The position numbers and the translations under genes were made by a program. A DNA stretch of 64,000 nt from Sarcocystis neurona (Eukaryota; Apicomplexa; Conoidasida; Eucoccidiorida; Sarcocystidae). Shown here one piece after another: positions 1-11,691 of this stretch (position 1 is its first letter; each line of letters starts with the position of its first letter). The notes under the pieces were generated by a model, which had not been told where the DNA came from, made no database searches, and worked only from the letters and a program-made list of their open reading frames with translations. The stretch is from NCBI GenBank assembly GCA_000727475.1, contig KL647290.1, positions 3,917,373 through 3,981,372 on the forward strand. Direction: 5' to 3'.

Positions 1-1
1 C

Positions 2-1309
2 GTGAAAAAGCGCGGCAGATTTCCCTTTGCAGTTGCTGCCGGTGCACCAGTTGCAGCGGTGGCGGAGATGCAGCAGAGCGGCACTGGGGCTCCGTGTGGC
101 CAGATGTTGCTGCCTGTGGGGACGAGCAGCAGCCTTCTGCCTCCTCCGCCGCCACCTTTCGCACCCGTCGGCGGAGTGGCTGGAAGCCACCCTGCTGCGG
201 CTGTCAAGGAAGGAGAGCGGAGCGGAGCGCATGCAAATTTCCCTGCTGCTGGCGCGAAGATAAGCGCATATGGTCCGGGTTTGTTAGCCGCTCCGGCTCC
301 TGACAGCAGCCGAAGTCCCGCGGCTGCTGTTCCCGCCGCAGCAGCACCGGCGCCACCGGCGATGCCGCTGCCGGGGACGGGTAGCCGCCTGCCACACGGA
401 TCTGCAGCAACCGCAGCAGCAGGGACAGCAGCTGCAGGCGGCACAGGAGCAGGGACAGCAGCTGCAGGCGGCACAGGAGCAGGACCAGCAGCAGCTCAGG
501 CAGAGCGCGAAGGAGTGCTGCTGCAGCGGAAAAGAGGAAGTGGCGACACCGTTGTCAATGAGCCTCCGAAGGAGCAGGTACACGAAATTGACGTGGCTGC
601 TTTGCTGCCGCTGCGCAGACGCCTGCGCGTCCAGCAGCAGCAAGCCGGGGAGGACGCGGAGGAGGAGCATGAAAACGAGACGCGGAAGTCCCAGGAGCAG
701 CAGCGCGAGGCGCAACTGCAGCAGAAAGTCCAGCAGCAGCCGAAGGGAGACACGCCGCAGGAGGCAGGACCGCCGCAGAAACCGCACGAGGAGGAAGCAA
801 AAGAAGAGGACTCGAAAGGTGCGCGTGTGAAGAAGCAGCAGGAAGAACGGACGCAGCAGGGCGTGCAGAAGGGGACGCAGCAGGACGTGCAGAAAGGACC
901 GCAGCAGGATGTGCAGAAGAGGTCGCAGCAGGATGTGCAGAAGGGGACGCAGCAAGACGTGCAGAAGGGGACGCAGCAAGACGTGCAGAAGGGGACGCAG
1001 CAAGACGTGCAGAAGGAGACGCAGCAGCGGGAAGAGAAACAGGAGGAGCGTAAGAAGGAGGCGGCGCAACAAGAAGTGCAGCCACAGCCGAATCTACAGC
1101 ACCCCACAGCCGGGGGGGCAGGCGAGACCCAGACCACCGGCGCGACAGGTCACGCAGCAACAGCAGCAGCACGTCCTAAGTTCGAAGACGGCTGTGACTG
1201 GGGCCACCTGTGGAACAACAAATGCTTCAAGGTGCTTCCGTCTGCGATGCTGGCCGAGGCGTCGCCGTACAGAAGCGTCGCGCGGCTGCTCGAACTCACG
1301 CGCACGTAG
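2..1309 (+). CDS. 3' exon of a low-complexity Ala/Gln/Glu-rich protein with octapeptide repeats (5' truncated)
   Basis: The frame is open from the left window edge to TAG at 1307-1309, about 435 codons, so this is probably the last coding exon of a gene that begins outside the window. The first third is Ala/Pro/Gly-rich and includes a perfect 30-bp duplication (10-residue unit, 421-480). The middle is highly charged and Gln-rich, ending in eight tandem octapeptides of the type GTQQDVQK (848-1039). Only the last 45 or so residues look like an ordinary sequence, with a Trp/Cys-containing block FEDGCDWGHLWNNKCFKVLP. No family is recognised and no function is proposed. Antisense frames in the same stretch are also open, as expected for CAG-repeat DNA. 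The plus strand is preferred because it gives the Gln/Ala-rich composition typical of coccidian proteins and ends in a non-repetitive tail. Confidence 0.5.
   Translation: MKKRGRFPFAVAAGAPVAAVAEMQQSGTGAPCGQMLLPVGTSSSLLPPPPPPFAPVGGVAGSHPAAAVKEGERSGAHANFPAAGAKISAYGPGLLAAPAPDSSRSPAAAVPAAAAPAPPAMPLPGTGSRLPHGSAATAAAGTAAAGGTGAGTAAAGGTGAGPAAAQAEREGVLLQRKRGSGDTVVNEPPKEQVHEIDVAALLPLRRRLRVQQQQAGEDAEEEHENETRKSQEQQREAQLQQKVQQQPKGDTPQEAGPPQKPHEEEAKEEDSKGARVKKQQEERTQQGVQKGTQQDVQKGPQQDVQKRSQQDVQKGTQQDVQKGTQQDVQKGTQQDVQKETQQREEKQEERKKEAAQQEVQPQPNLQHPTAGGAGETQTTGATGHAATAAARPKFEDGCDWGHLWNNKCFKVLPSAMLAEASPYRSVARLLELTRT
421..480 (+). repeat. Perfect 30-bp tandem duplication in coding sequence
   Basis: Two identical 30-nt units (421-450 and 451-480) encode two copies of an Ala/Gly/Thr decapeptide (TAAAGGTGAG type). 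A partial third copy follows. Confidence 0.85.
848..1039 (+). repeat. 24-bp minisatellite encoding eight octapeptide repeats
   Basis: Eight consecutive 24-nt units start at 848, 872, 896, 920, 944, 968, 992 and 1016. They encode variants of [G/R/E][T/P/S]QQ[D/G]VQK. Units five to seven are nearly identical; the first, third, fourth and eighth have diverged, and the eighth ends REEK. The period keeps the reading frame, so copy number can change without breaking the protein. Confidence 0.9.
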
Positions 1310-3240
1310 GTCTAGGAACTTCTGCAGACGCAGAGCAGCCCTGCCACTGCCACGGAGCCGCTGCTGCCACGGAGCCGCTGCTGCCGAGAGCCGCCGCTGC
1401 CACAGAGCCGCGCTTTCTTCACGGGCGATCACACACTCGTTTCCTCACGTATTCTTCCACCTGCTCGCACCCTCTGCTCCACCGCATGCGTACACACACG
1501 TATTTCGTCCGAGAGGGGCCGGGTGGCCGGGGGTGGCGTTGCGTCGGTTCTTTACCGACGGTTTGGTCGAAAACTTCCTTCGCAATAGATGAAGAAGCAC
1601 TGCGTGCAACCCCCCCCGGGTGTGAAGCCCCCCACACTGCATCGGTGCCGGAGACGAAGAAGACTTCTTGCTCGCGGTCTCCCTCGTTTCTTCGTTTTCT
1701 GCAAATCAGCGACGCAACAGGCGCGCAGCAGTCTTTGGTGCACAGAGCCGATTCCCCTCCAGACTTCCGGCGGGTTCTGTATACACATACACTGAGGTGC
1801 ACGCAGAAAAACAACTGTGGGGGATGAGCAGCTACGTCGCACGCGTTATAGGCAGCAGCTGCTTGCATACGTTTTGCACGTGGCCTTAGTGTACCGCTCT
1901 CGAGACATAGTTATATCGGGAGCAGCCGAAGGTGTCACCAGGGGCATGAGAGAAGCACCGGGCCGTTGCTGCAACTGCGGTGGAAAACGTGTCTGCGCGG
2001 TGGCCCCTACCTTGCTGTACTGGTGCTGCTGCTGCGTTGCTTTGCAGCTCCTGCTGCTGCTGTGTTACTTCTGCGGCTGCTGTGTTGTTTCTGCTGCCGG
2101 CGCTCTCTTCTGTTGCCGCTGTGTGCCCGTGCTGCGGGGTCCACTTCTGTGGTTGCTGCGGGGCTGCTGTGCTGCCATTGCTGCTGCTGCTGCTGCAGAC
2201 GAAGAGACGCCGGGCTTCGGTGGCGGAAATCGCTGCGTGAAGTTCAACGACGGGAGTTTCTGCGCTCATGCAGCACTTTTGAGGTACTTCTTCTACCCGG
2301 CCCTGATATTCACTTGTATGGACGCAGTAGCATACACGCGTATTTGCACGAGCCTCCATCCACGTAGGCTGCATGCAGGTCTCCAGTGGACAAAACAGCC
2401 GTCAACCTCCACGGATGCGTATGCACGCAAGTGAATATACACGACCGCTATATGTGTCTGCGCATATGTATGTATGTGTGTGTACGTATGTGTCCATGTA
2501 TATACCTCTGTATATGTAGGGATGTATCGGCATGCATGTACCTATATGTCTGTGCGTATGTGTACGTATGTATATATATGGATGTACGGATGTATTGGTG
2601 TGCATGTGTGTGTGTGTGTGGATGCATGTACAGACACATACACACACGAACGCACACGTCTGCGTATACACACACACACACACGCAGACGTACTGGCAAA
2701 TGTGTACCGAAGCTACACACGTATATCTGTCTATTGCCACGTGTTGAGAAAGGTATCCGCATATCATTACAAACGCACACACACGCACATACCAGCACAC
2801 CCACACACACACGGCAATGGTACGCGTGTAGAGAGAGAAGTTGCGGGGTGCGACTGGTCCGCAGAGGACGTGCCTTTTTCGTTTTTTGTCCACAGAGAAG
2901 ACGGGTACCGGGCGAAGCGACAGAAGGGAGAGCGGGGAGGTGGAGACGTGCGCGCAAAGACGAGTGTGGTCTCCCGTATTGCCAGTGACGTGCTGCTGTG
3001 TCTGTATCTCTCTCTCTCTGTGTCTATACATACATATGTGTATATTTGTGTGCGTGTGCATGTATGTGTGTACGCGCTTGGGGAGGGGGATGTGCATAGA
3101 GGCATGGGGAGACATATAAGATATACGAAGACTGTCTAGGGCGCCGCGCACGTATGTGTGCCCGAGCCACACGCAGCAGCAAGCGTGAGTCCTTGGGGGG
3201 AGATGGAAGCGGGAGAATATCGGGAAGACTCTCACTGTGT
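1310..3240. other. Intergenic DNA with CTG runs and a TG/TATG-rich tract
   Basis: No gene is recognised. About 2020-2200 is an imperfect CTG/GCTGCT tract. About 2440-3110 is dominated by TGTATG, TGTGTACG and CACACA alternating purine-pyrimidine DNA. The open frames here translate to Cys/Leu runs or Tyr/Val/Cys/His-type repeats and are treated as artefacts. Confidence 0.6.
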
Positions 3241-3291
3241 GTGTCGGGTTGCCTGCGGGTGCTGCAGCAGATCGAGCGCGTGAATGCGGAA

Positions 3292-6200
3292 CTACATCAT
3301 CTCGCCGCTGCCGCCCATGCGCTTGGACTCGCTGCTCTGGATGCTGGAGACGGCGTCCGTAAGCTGCTCACCTCCCTCTCTCACGACCTCATGCGTTCTG
3401 CATTTATATATATATATGTATAGATATGTGCGTGCGTGTGTGTGTGGGTGCGTACGATGTGTGTGGCTGCAGAGGCACACATGTGTGTACGCGCCTACAT
3501 TCAGGTATACCTGTCGACACATTAATATATGTATGTTCAAGTATATGTATACGCCGACGTGTTTGGATAAACATGCATTTATATACACACGCATATATAT
3601 GTATGTCGGTATACGTACATACGTTTGTACACTTATGTATACACATATTATATGTATATGTATATACGTGTCTATACATACAGTGAATTATTCAGACGGA
3701 CATACACGTAGACGTGTAGTAAAGGTGTAGGTGCGCACACTCGCGCACGTATGTATGAGTGGCGCGCACGCCTTCCCCGTCGCGGGCGTGGGCAAGCTTC
3801 CGACAACAGGCTGTCGTGAGCGAAGAAGAGGGGATGCATGGAGAGGAAACCTGCCTCGCCTAGAGCTGGGTCGGACCATTCTACGGAGCGCCACACACGG
3901 CGGAACACGCAGACATGCTAAAAGCAAAAGTATGCGTGTGTCTACGTATGTGAGGGGGAGCTGTACCTGCCTGCGTGGCGCAGTCGATCTGCGCACGTCT
4001 GCCGTACACGCGGATATGGGGAGACCTCCTCAAATGTACGAAAGAAGAAATGTGCGTCTGTTCTTGTGTACAAACGTGGATACTCAATACACATATGTAT
4101 ATGGACACGCAAATCTATGTGGAAACGTGGGGTTACGATGACTTTTATCTCTGTATACATATATACACATAGGTGTGCTGTACACTACCTGTTTATTCCA
4201 GTACACATATATATATACACGTATACGTATGTACTTGAGGAGGAAGTAGATCGCATGCGAGTACTACTTGGAGTATATGTACCTTCTCTATATGTTTCTA
4301 TCTATTCGTACACATGTGTGTCTGTGTACACGAATATATACGGGAGATATGATGGGCCTTCGAAACATTACCTTCTCAAGGCTTGTGCGTTGCGCCGTGC
4401 AGACGTGAGCAGGCAAACACACACGAATGGGTGGCTGGCTGGAAAAAAAGTGGTTACGCGCTCCGTGGGGTCGTGATTGTACACATCTGCAGTAGGAGAG
4501 ACGTGCGGGGATACGTGCGGTGTGCAGCTGCTGTCGTCTCTGTCTTCCTGTGCATGTTCACTTCAACCCGCTTGTGTACGTGTGTGTGTCTACTACGCCT
4601 CCCCGTAGACATATTCGTGTGAAGGAGCTGCGCATAAAAACGCGTTTCTGACAGAGCCGAGCGGCAAGACGGACAGCTCGCGTCCGACTCACAATCGAAC
4701 ATGTCTGTGCGCGCAGTTGCTCTAGAGCGCAAAGGGGGGGGCGCAGTACCGGCATTGGTGGTTGTATCTCGCTCCGTACCGGATCGCCACCGTCTGTAGT
4801 ACGTGGGGCACGTATTAAACAAGTGAGGGGGATGTACTGCGCGTTCTCTCGTGTACATACTTGTCTGCAGACTTACATGCATGTAAATGAGCTGGTAGGT
4901 AAACCCGCGTATACGTGTCAGCGGGGGTGTACGTGGATGTGTGGATGTGTGCACACATACATATATCTAAATGCTGTTTAGTACCCATACGCATGTGGCA
5001 GGCGCTCTGCGTGGGTGTGTGCTGCGCCTGAACTGTGGCTGGATGCAGCGATAGGAGCCGCAGAGGAAGTGGCAGTAGGGGAAATTCCTGCTTCTGTACA
5101 TGCGGCGTCTTCGCCAGCAGACACTGTTCGAGACAGCGCGTTTCTGTCTGCTGCTGAAAACCCGACAGTCGCTTCGTCCACACCCGCGGCAGCAGTGTTC
5201 GCTTCTGCCCGTTCGTCTTCTACAGCTGCAGCGTCACAGACTGTCCTCCTTTCAGCAGCTGCTGCGGCTCCACGTGTTCCTCATCGACCCTCACCCCACA
5301 TTTCATCTGCTGCGCTGGCGATGCGCCAGCCGCCCCCGTGATGACCGCTGCCGCACGTTCCCTGCCGCTGCAGGCACACGGCGGCGGCAGTAGCCCGAGG
5401 GTTGGTGCAGCAGCAGGGGGTAATGCTGCGGTCCCACCTGCTACGACAGCTGTAGCAGGAGCAGGTGGCAGGGCGAAGGCACAGCAGCTTGACAGTAGTG
5501 ACCACGAGGAGTAGCTTTCAGAGACGAGAGACTGTATCGAGTGTGTCGAGCGGCGTTAAGGGTAGCAGGTGCCAGCACAAGCAGCAGCAGTAGCACCAAA
5601 AGCAGCAGATTTCCCACTTGGGGACTGCAGCAGGAAGAAAGGGGTAGTTGCAGCAGCATGACGAGGGTGAAGCACTGCGCCACCACAGAGCGGCTGTAAC
5701 AGCGACAACCACCCGTGGCAGCAGACGCTCTCAGACTGAAAAAAGCTCGGACGAAGCGGGAACGTCAGGCTGAATGGAAGAAAGTGGGCTTGCCACGTCG
5801 GTCTATGCAGTGAACACTTGCCTGTGAAAGCTTTTTTGTGTAGGTCATGGCTGTCCCGCTGTCGCTGGTGTTACTGCGGCGTCAGCGGCGGAGGCGCTGT
5901 CTCGCAGGAGATACACCGGCAGCAGTGTGTAACAGGGGCAGCAGAAGCAGCGGTGTGTCCGTCAGGGGACGTTATAGTTTTTAACACTCGCAGCACCAGC
6001 AGCTGTGTGCGGAATGATGGGTCGCCCAGCCCTGTGAAGAAGATCGAGGAGAGACAAATGGAATGGGAGAGAACGGGGCACAGACGGGTGTTTTGTGATT
6101 ACAACAGCAACCGGCTCGGAAGAGGAGGAGGAGCCGGGTGTGCTTTGTGACGGCTTTGCGGTGAGGAGATTTCCTCGCCGTGTAGGAGCTCCGCTGGGAG

Positions 6201-6913
6201 GTTGGTCCAGTCGAACGGGCATCCGTCCTGTGTGCATATCCTCCCTGCGCTGTCCACTTTGAATATCTGCAGCGGGAGAGCACCTAGCATGCCGTTCGTT
6301 CGTTGAGGTGTTACGCAGCAGAAGCGGAAACAACAGGTAGCACGGCTAGTTGTCAGGCTGCGAGAGATCGACAAGCAGCTACGCACTTTGAAGGCCAACG
6401 CTGATTTTCTGTGCAGGCTGCTGCAGAATTCAAGTTTCCTCACGTAGGAAATTCGTCGTAATGAAGAACACGCCAGCATTTTAAACTCTGGAACAGCAGC
6501 AAATGCAGCATGTGTGTCACCGACAAAGTTTGTCACACAGTTTCCTCCATACAGCGACCACGAACGACAGCGGCAGAAGCAGCAACGGCGACTCCGTTAG
6601 CAGCGGCACTCACGGCTCCAACGTCAGCTTGACCAGCGAATGTTAAAGCGGCTCGGTGGGCCGAGGCCCACCGCCTAGGTGGAGGCCGGGAGCAAGTAGC
6701 GTATGCGTCCATATTTACGATGACGCTACTGTTGACAGTGCGGCTCGTGGTGCCGCTTCTGATTTCTTTCACGTATTTGGCACTGGTGAATTTGCGACTG
6801 CTATTGTTGCTGGGAGCAACTGACTGATACAAAGGATCGGTGCCACTCGAGTTTTTTTTTAGCCCGAGAGCTGTGCTGCGTGTAGGGGTCCACTGGTTTT
6901 CCTGCGGAACCAT
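3292..6913 (-). CDS. Candidate multi-exon gene of unknown function (minus strand)
   Basis: This is a tentative gene assembled from short blocks with compatible splice phases. Exon 1 is 6913-6539: an ATG opens 125 codons, Ser/Thr/Ala-rich, beginning MVPQENQW. A block at 6266 and below follows acceptor CCGCTGCAG and contains GRICTQDGCPFDWTNLP. Next come 5367-5295 (donor GTGAGG), 5219-4991 (75-bp intron between these two), and a block from 4721 after a strong C-rich polypyrimidine acceptor, containing FDCESDASCPSCRSALSE. Further blocks lie near 4030-3970 (VSPYPRVRQTCADRLRHA, donor GTACAG) and 3885-3790. A possible C-terminus sits at about 3360-3292 (SSESKRMGGSGEMM, then TAG). I recognise no family. 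The junction between the second and third blocks is not resolved, and the DNA also reads open on the plus strand near 5.0-5.35 kb. The region could be two genes or none. Confidence 0.25.
3395..3700. repeat. TA/TG-rich microsatellite-like tract
   Basis: The DNA is dominated by TATATGTATA, GTATACG and ACATA steps. Translation in any frame gives Tyr/Ile/Val/Cys/His runs. The tract lies between putative exons of the minus-strand candidate and would be intronic if that gene is real. A similar tract occupies about 4080-4350. Confidence 0.7.
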
Positions 6914-9900
6914 CTTCTGAGGCCATTTTCCTTCAATGGGGTTAAGCTCCGTTGTAGCACTTGTACATTTTCGTATGCATGTGTGCGCTTATGCGTGTAC
7001 ATGTACAAACATATACATACATATATATATATATATATATATTTGTACGTACTTATGGGTACGTACGTGTACAACAGTGTGTCTATTCGCGCATCAGTAG
7101 CCATCCGATTATAACCAGCGCCGCGGATCCTTGCGTTTACAGCGTATGACGGATATACGCGCACGCTGCGCGACATCTGTGTGCACGTAGACGGGCACCA
7201 GAATGTTCTGTTTTGCGTATGCGTATGAGAACATGATTTTTTCCTGTTTCAACAAGACGCACGGAACGCGGACAAAGGGAGAGGAAAAACAATAAGGGCT
7301 TTTGAACGTTGTCGACGCTGCGCGTATGTCCAGAAAAAAGTATAGCTATATATGTATATATAGACATATATACATGTATCTCTTTACCTGGGACCACCCG
7401 TCTTATATCTAGGAATGACGAGGCGTAGTTGCGGAAGTTCACGTGTGAATTAACACGCACGATACACATTACACATATATACATATATGTGCTACAATGG
7501 TGTACATGAGACTGCGTCGTCGCACACAGTTGTACCGGCTTACTATATACATATATATACATGTCTGCCTGTGCGGTGTTGAGACTACTATGTGCATGCA
7601 CTTTATTTGTGTATACGTACTTGTGTATACGTATATATACCTATGTACATTTGTGTGTGCGCATATACGTATCTCCGCTTACACACAAGTACTTTTCATG
7701 AAAACAATTTCACGCCACTCAGCCTCGAGGGAGGGGGACGTTCCGCGGCATGTCACCACTCCTGCGTTACTAGACTGAAGCAAAATCAAGTGTGATAGCC
7801 TATTTCTAAACAGGATGGCAGCACGCTTGTAGACTTCACACAGTACACATGGGAGGGTGCTGATGTTTACAAATAGGCGGCCTAATAATCTGCTATATGC
7901 ATATGGGCCTTGAAGATTGAAATGAGTACACAGAGAGGGACGATACTGTATATTGTATATATGCGCTCGCGCGCACATCGGTGCAAACATGTACGTATTG
8001 ATCAAATTGCTCGCTGAGCGGCCGAAGCATCAGTATTGCGCTGCTATGGTAATCTAACGCTCTATCATAATTATGAGTTATTTAAGGATGCGACGCAGTC
8101 AACCCATGCGCAGTTCTGTGGGTCAAGATTGCAACTTGCAATGTAGTACTCTACAGGCGGATCACCTTCGATTGCTCTTAGGAGTAACTACTGCAGGTAT
8201 ACTTTTCTGTAGTCGCCGTTCTCTTCTGAAAGAATCTCCAGTTTATTATTTTTGTTCAGCTTTCATAGTGGTATTGACTCACTTCTAGTCGGGGGCAGCG
8301 GTTTCGATTAACTAGAAGCATCGCGGACGTAAACCGCACGTAAGTATGCCTACGCCTTGGGACAGTGCATTCGTTGTGCTCATTTTCGTATGGCTTTGCC
8401 GTCTCGCTTCATCTGTTGAAATATCGGTTACCAGTATGCGTTTTACTTTCTCACACTACGTACGTCTACACGCGTGTCCGTCTCCAGATTCGAATTGTCA
8501 GTCCCAATATCAATTCGACGCTTGGATCTTGAACGTTTTACACTGAGCGCCTCCGGATTTTGTCGCAGTCAGTAGTTGGTCTGCACCACGCACATGAAGC
8601 CTAAGTCCTTGCGAGAGGACGTAAGTACACCGCAGTGGCACGTGGAAGCGGCTGCTCCAGATTGAATTTCAGTCACTGCTTTCAAGCTAGACATTTCTCT
8701 ATAACGTGTCAGTGCGCCTGCTCGGAATGCATACGACCGTATGCATGTCCGAATTCGCTGTAGTCTCGCATTCGATCCCGGTCAAGTTCTGCCGCTGACC
8801 GGCGTTCGTCGTTCCGCGCCGCGTGCAGAATTTCGGTACTTTGCAACGGGAGGTCGGATATACTCGAGTCCGCATCATTAGTCTTTCTCAGCGCGGGAGA
8901 AGTCGCATCAGTTATTCTAGGTGGTTTGCTTTGCGAAGCAGTTTCGTGCGTGTAAAGCGTTTGGGTTGCTGGGTTACTGTATTGTTTGGTGTGTCTGTTT
9001 CGTCCTTCACTTGACAAAAGTGAAGATTTCCCCTCGACGACAGTTCCGGTGCAGGATCTGGAAATCTGCTTTCCGCAGTCTTCTTGGTGGACTCACGAGA
9101 ATCCGTTTCTACCCATATATATATATATACTACTTTTTTTCTTGACGAAATCACACGAAAGTCAATCGTTCGCACTCACTCGTGCTTCTGCAGAAGGTAG
9201 GATGCTCTTCCGTAAGTCTGTCTGCCTTTGTGTGCGCGTAGAAAGGTGAAACTCATACGGTGAATTTGTGCATACGCAAAGAGGCACACCTGAGCTGGTA
9301 ACGTCTTCCATAGACTGCCGTTGTTTACGCTTGAGCCGTGTAAATATCTGCGACGGGTACGTTCACCTGAACTCGTACGGATCGACCGTGAAGGCTCTAA
9401 CACTAGGAAGAGAACGGTTCAGAATCTACGTATGTGACAGGGTACAGAACAAGTGCGTTCGTCTTCACATCTGTGTTCCCCCGGCGTAGGGATCACCAGA
9501 CCAGGTGCAATTCTCCACCTACACGGATGACAGATATGCAGGCGTTGAAACAAACGTTTCCGTCTGAAGGGCTCTGCGTAATGGTATGGGAGCTCGTCTT
9601 CTTGCTTTACGAGACTTCGAGAGCAGAGTGGATGGCTAGCTGATCCGGAGCTGTGCATTTCTGCAGCAGGGGTAGCGGGCTTGCTGCAGAATATACGACT
9701 CCACCAGTGTGTACCAGCTGCCGGCTGTGTAATGAGCTGTGTTAGCATTTGTGTATTGCTCTAGTCCGTCGTTCGTACGTGTCACCCGCCGAACTTTGTT
9801 GCTTCACACAGGATTTTACTTTGGTCACTCTCACCGTAGGTGTAATACAAAGACATCATCATTCAAATTGATCTATGGGGTCTGTTCTACAAATTTTCAA

Positions 9901-11291
9901 AAAACCCAGCATCCAGAAAGTTTTCCTGTCCTCGCAACGTACCCAGTAGTGTCAAATAGAACCCTTGTCTTCAAGATAACATCATGGAGCCTCATTTATC
10001 AGCACCCCGAGAGGAATAATTCTTCGCACCTTGACAAGTGCCTCTTCAAATGCGAGACAAATTCGTGTGAGTGTGGACAAGTGTTCATACGGACAAGCAC
10101 CCCTCCCCCGTGACGACTGAAAAGTGTTCCAGTGAACACGTCGCGCTTGTCTCCCACTCACTTTCATACACGATGCATCAAGCACACCTCTGGACTCCAT
10201 TTGTTCGTAAAATTCCCTCCTCTTACAAGTGCGACAACGACAGGCTGCCGTTTCAGCAGCCAGTGATGCTGAGACAATCAACTTGTCATATACACAGACA
10301 ACATATGACGTGTACCTCCCACCACCGATGACACATTGATTGAGGGTACACGCATTTCATACTGTGACTCTACCTAGAAGCTTTTGCACTGTGTCCATGT
10401 GTCGTCCTACGTACCACGAGACAACGCGGACTGTGCACGGTTACGCTGCGCACGTATGCAGAACATTACAGAGACGAAAAGTCTGCTCCGAATTACCAAC
10501 ATCCAAAGAGACACACAAGTAGTTACGCACGACTAGTAAGATATACAAGTGTTATCCGAGAAAGCCAGGCAGACGCACACGCGGGCGCACGTTCGCGTTT
10601 CATTTGAGAGTCGGCGGTAAGCCGCCAGCCCCTACGCGCCGCCCCACACGCTTGTCGTGAAGCGACTTTCGTCCTCCCAAGCTGGTGAGGTGGACTCTTT
10701 TCTCCATCGCAAAGCACGCGTTACGTGTTCTTCGCAGGCGGTACCGCAGCCCAACTCAAACACGCGCACGACGGTGCCAGGATACAACTCCCCTTTCAAC
10801 TCGTACACACGCGCATCAGAACCTGTGGCATCGACGCAAGGATGTGTGTTCGTCTATGCGGTTGCATACAGATATGCACGACAAGGGCAGAGGCCCTACC
10901 AGGCCGCACCTTAGCACCCAGTTGTCTCCAAGAGTTTATCATTTTGACTCTACCAGCGCTGCAGCTCCCTATCATAATACGGCAAAGAGCTACAAAAGTA
11001 TGTAGGTATATGCGCAGAGAGACACACATACGTAGATATATACACATACACATATATATATATATGTATATATATGTACGTATATATACGTAAGATGTTC
11101 AGTTGTCTGCGTGTTTCGCATAATTCCGTGACTGAGAACATTCAACCTTCTCACGCGCACACTCGGTCTTGATATCCATACCTACGTACACGCTCAGACA
11201 GACGACAAGGCACACCTGAACCGCTCTCTGTACGTGTACTTTCTACACTACATACACAGACGCATACAAATACAAATATACCTATAGGTTT
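6914..11291. other. Repeat-poor stretch with no recognised gene
   Basis: After a (TA)n-containing tract (about 6960-7080, with a second at 7310-7690), about 7700-10900 has almost no CAG runs and few microsatellites and looks compositionally plain. Open frames are at most about 120 codons, have no recognisable domain and do not link through convincing splice sites. A further (TA)n tract lies at about 11030-11095. I see no gene here, although short exons of an unknown family could be missed. Confidence 0.5.
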
Positions 11292-11691
11292 TCACACACA
11301 CACATGCATACCTACTTGCACACGGTGGCACACGCCCTGTAAACCAAATATCGCTTTCTCTGCAGACTCAGCGGCACTACGAGAGACTCGCTCAAATTCC
11401 TCCACAACTTGGTAACACGAATCTAAAATTATGTGTGGTCGCAGCTCACAAGCGACCTTTCTGTTCTGTTGCCGACGTTGCTTCTGCTTCGCGCTGCGGA
11501 ATGTACTGCTGCTCCCCGACGCCGTCGTTAATGCTGCGGCAACGGCTGTTGCTGCCGCCGCTCCGTAGGTGGTTGCTGCTGGTGAGCGTGGCTCTACCAG
11601 CGGCTCCCAGGTGGAACTCTTGGCGCTGCAAGATCGGTCACCTGTGGAGCTGCTCTCCTCAGGGTGTTGTGCTCCATCTCTTGCCCTCCTT

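Noticed and set aside
284..1172. Minus-strand frames with regular Leu-Arg-Pro or Ser-Ala-Pro repeats
   Set aside because: They are antisense readings of the 24-bp coding repeat. The plus-strand frame is open from the window edge and ends in non-repetitive sequence.
2386..3235. 200-277 codon frames rich in Tyr, Val, Cys, His and Thr
   Set aside because: They are translations of TG/TA/CA microsatellite DNA, open on both strands for compositional reasons.
8740..8800. TTCGATCCC segment considered as a tRNA T-loop
   Set aside because: The flanking bases do not form a T-stem and no acceptor or anticodon arm could be folded around it.
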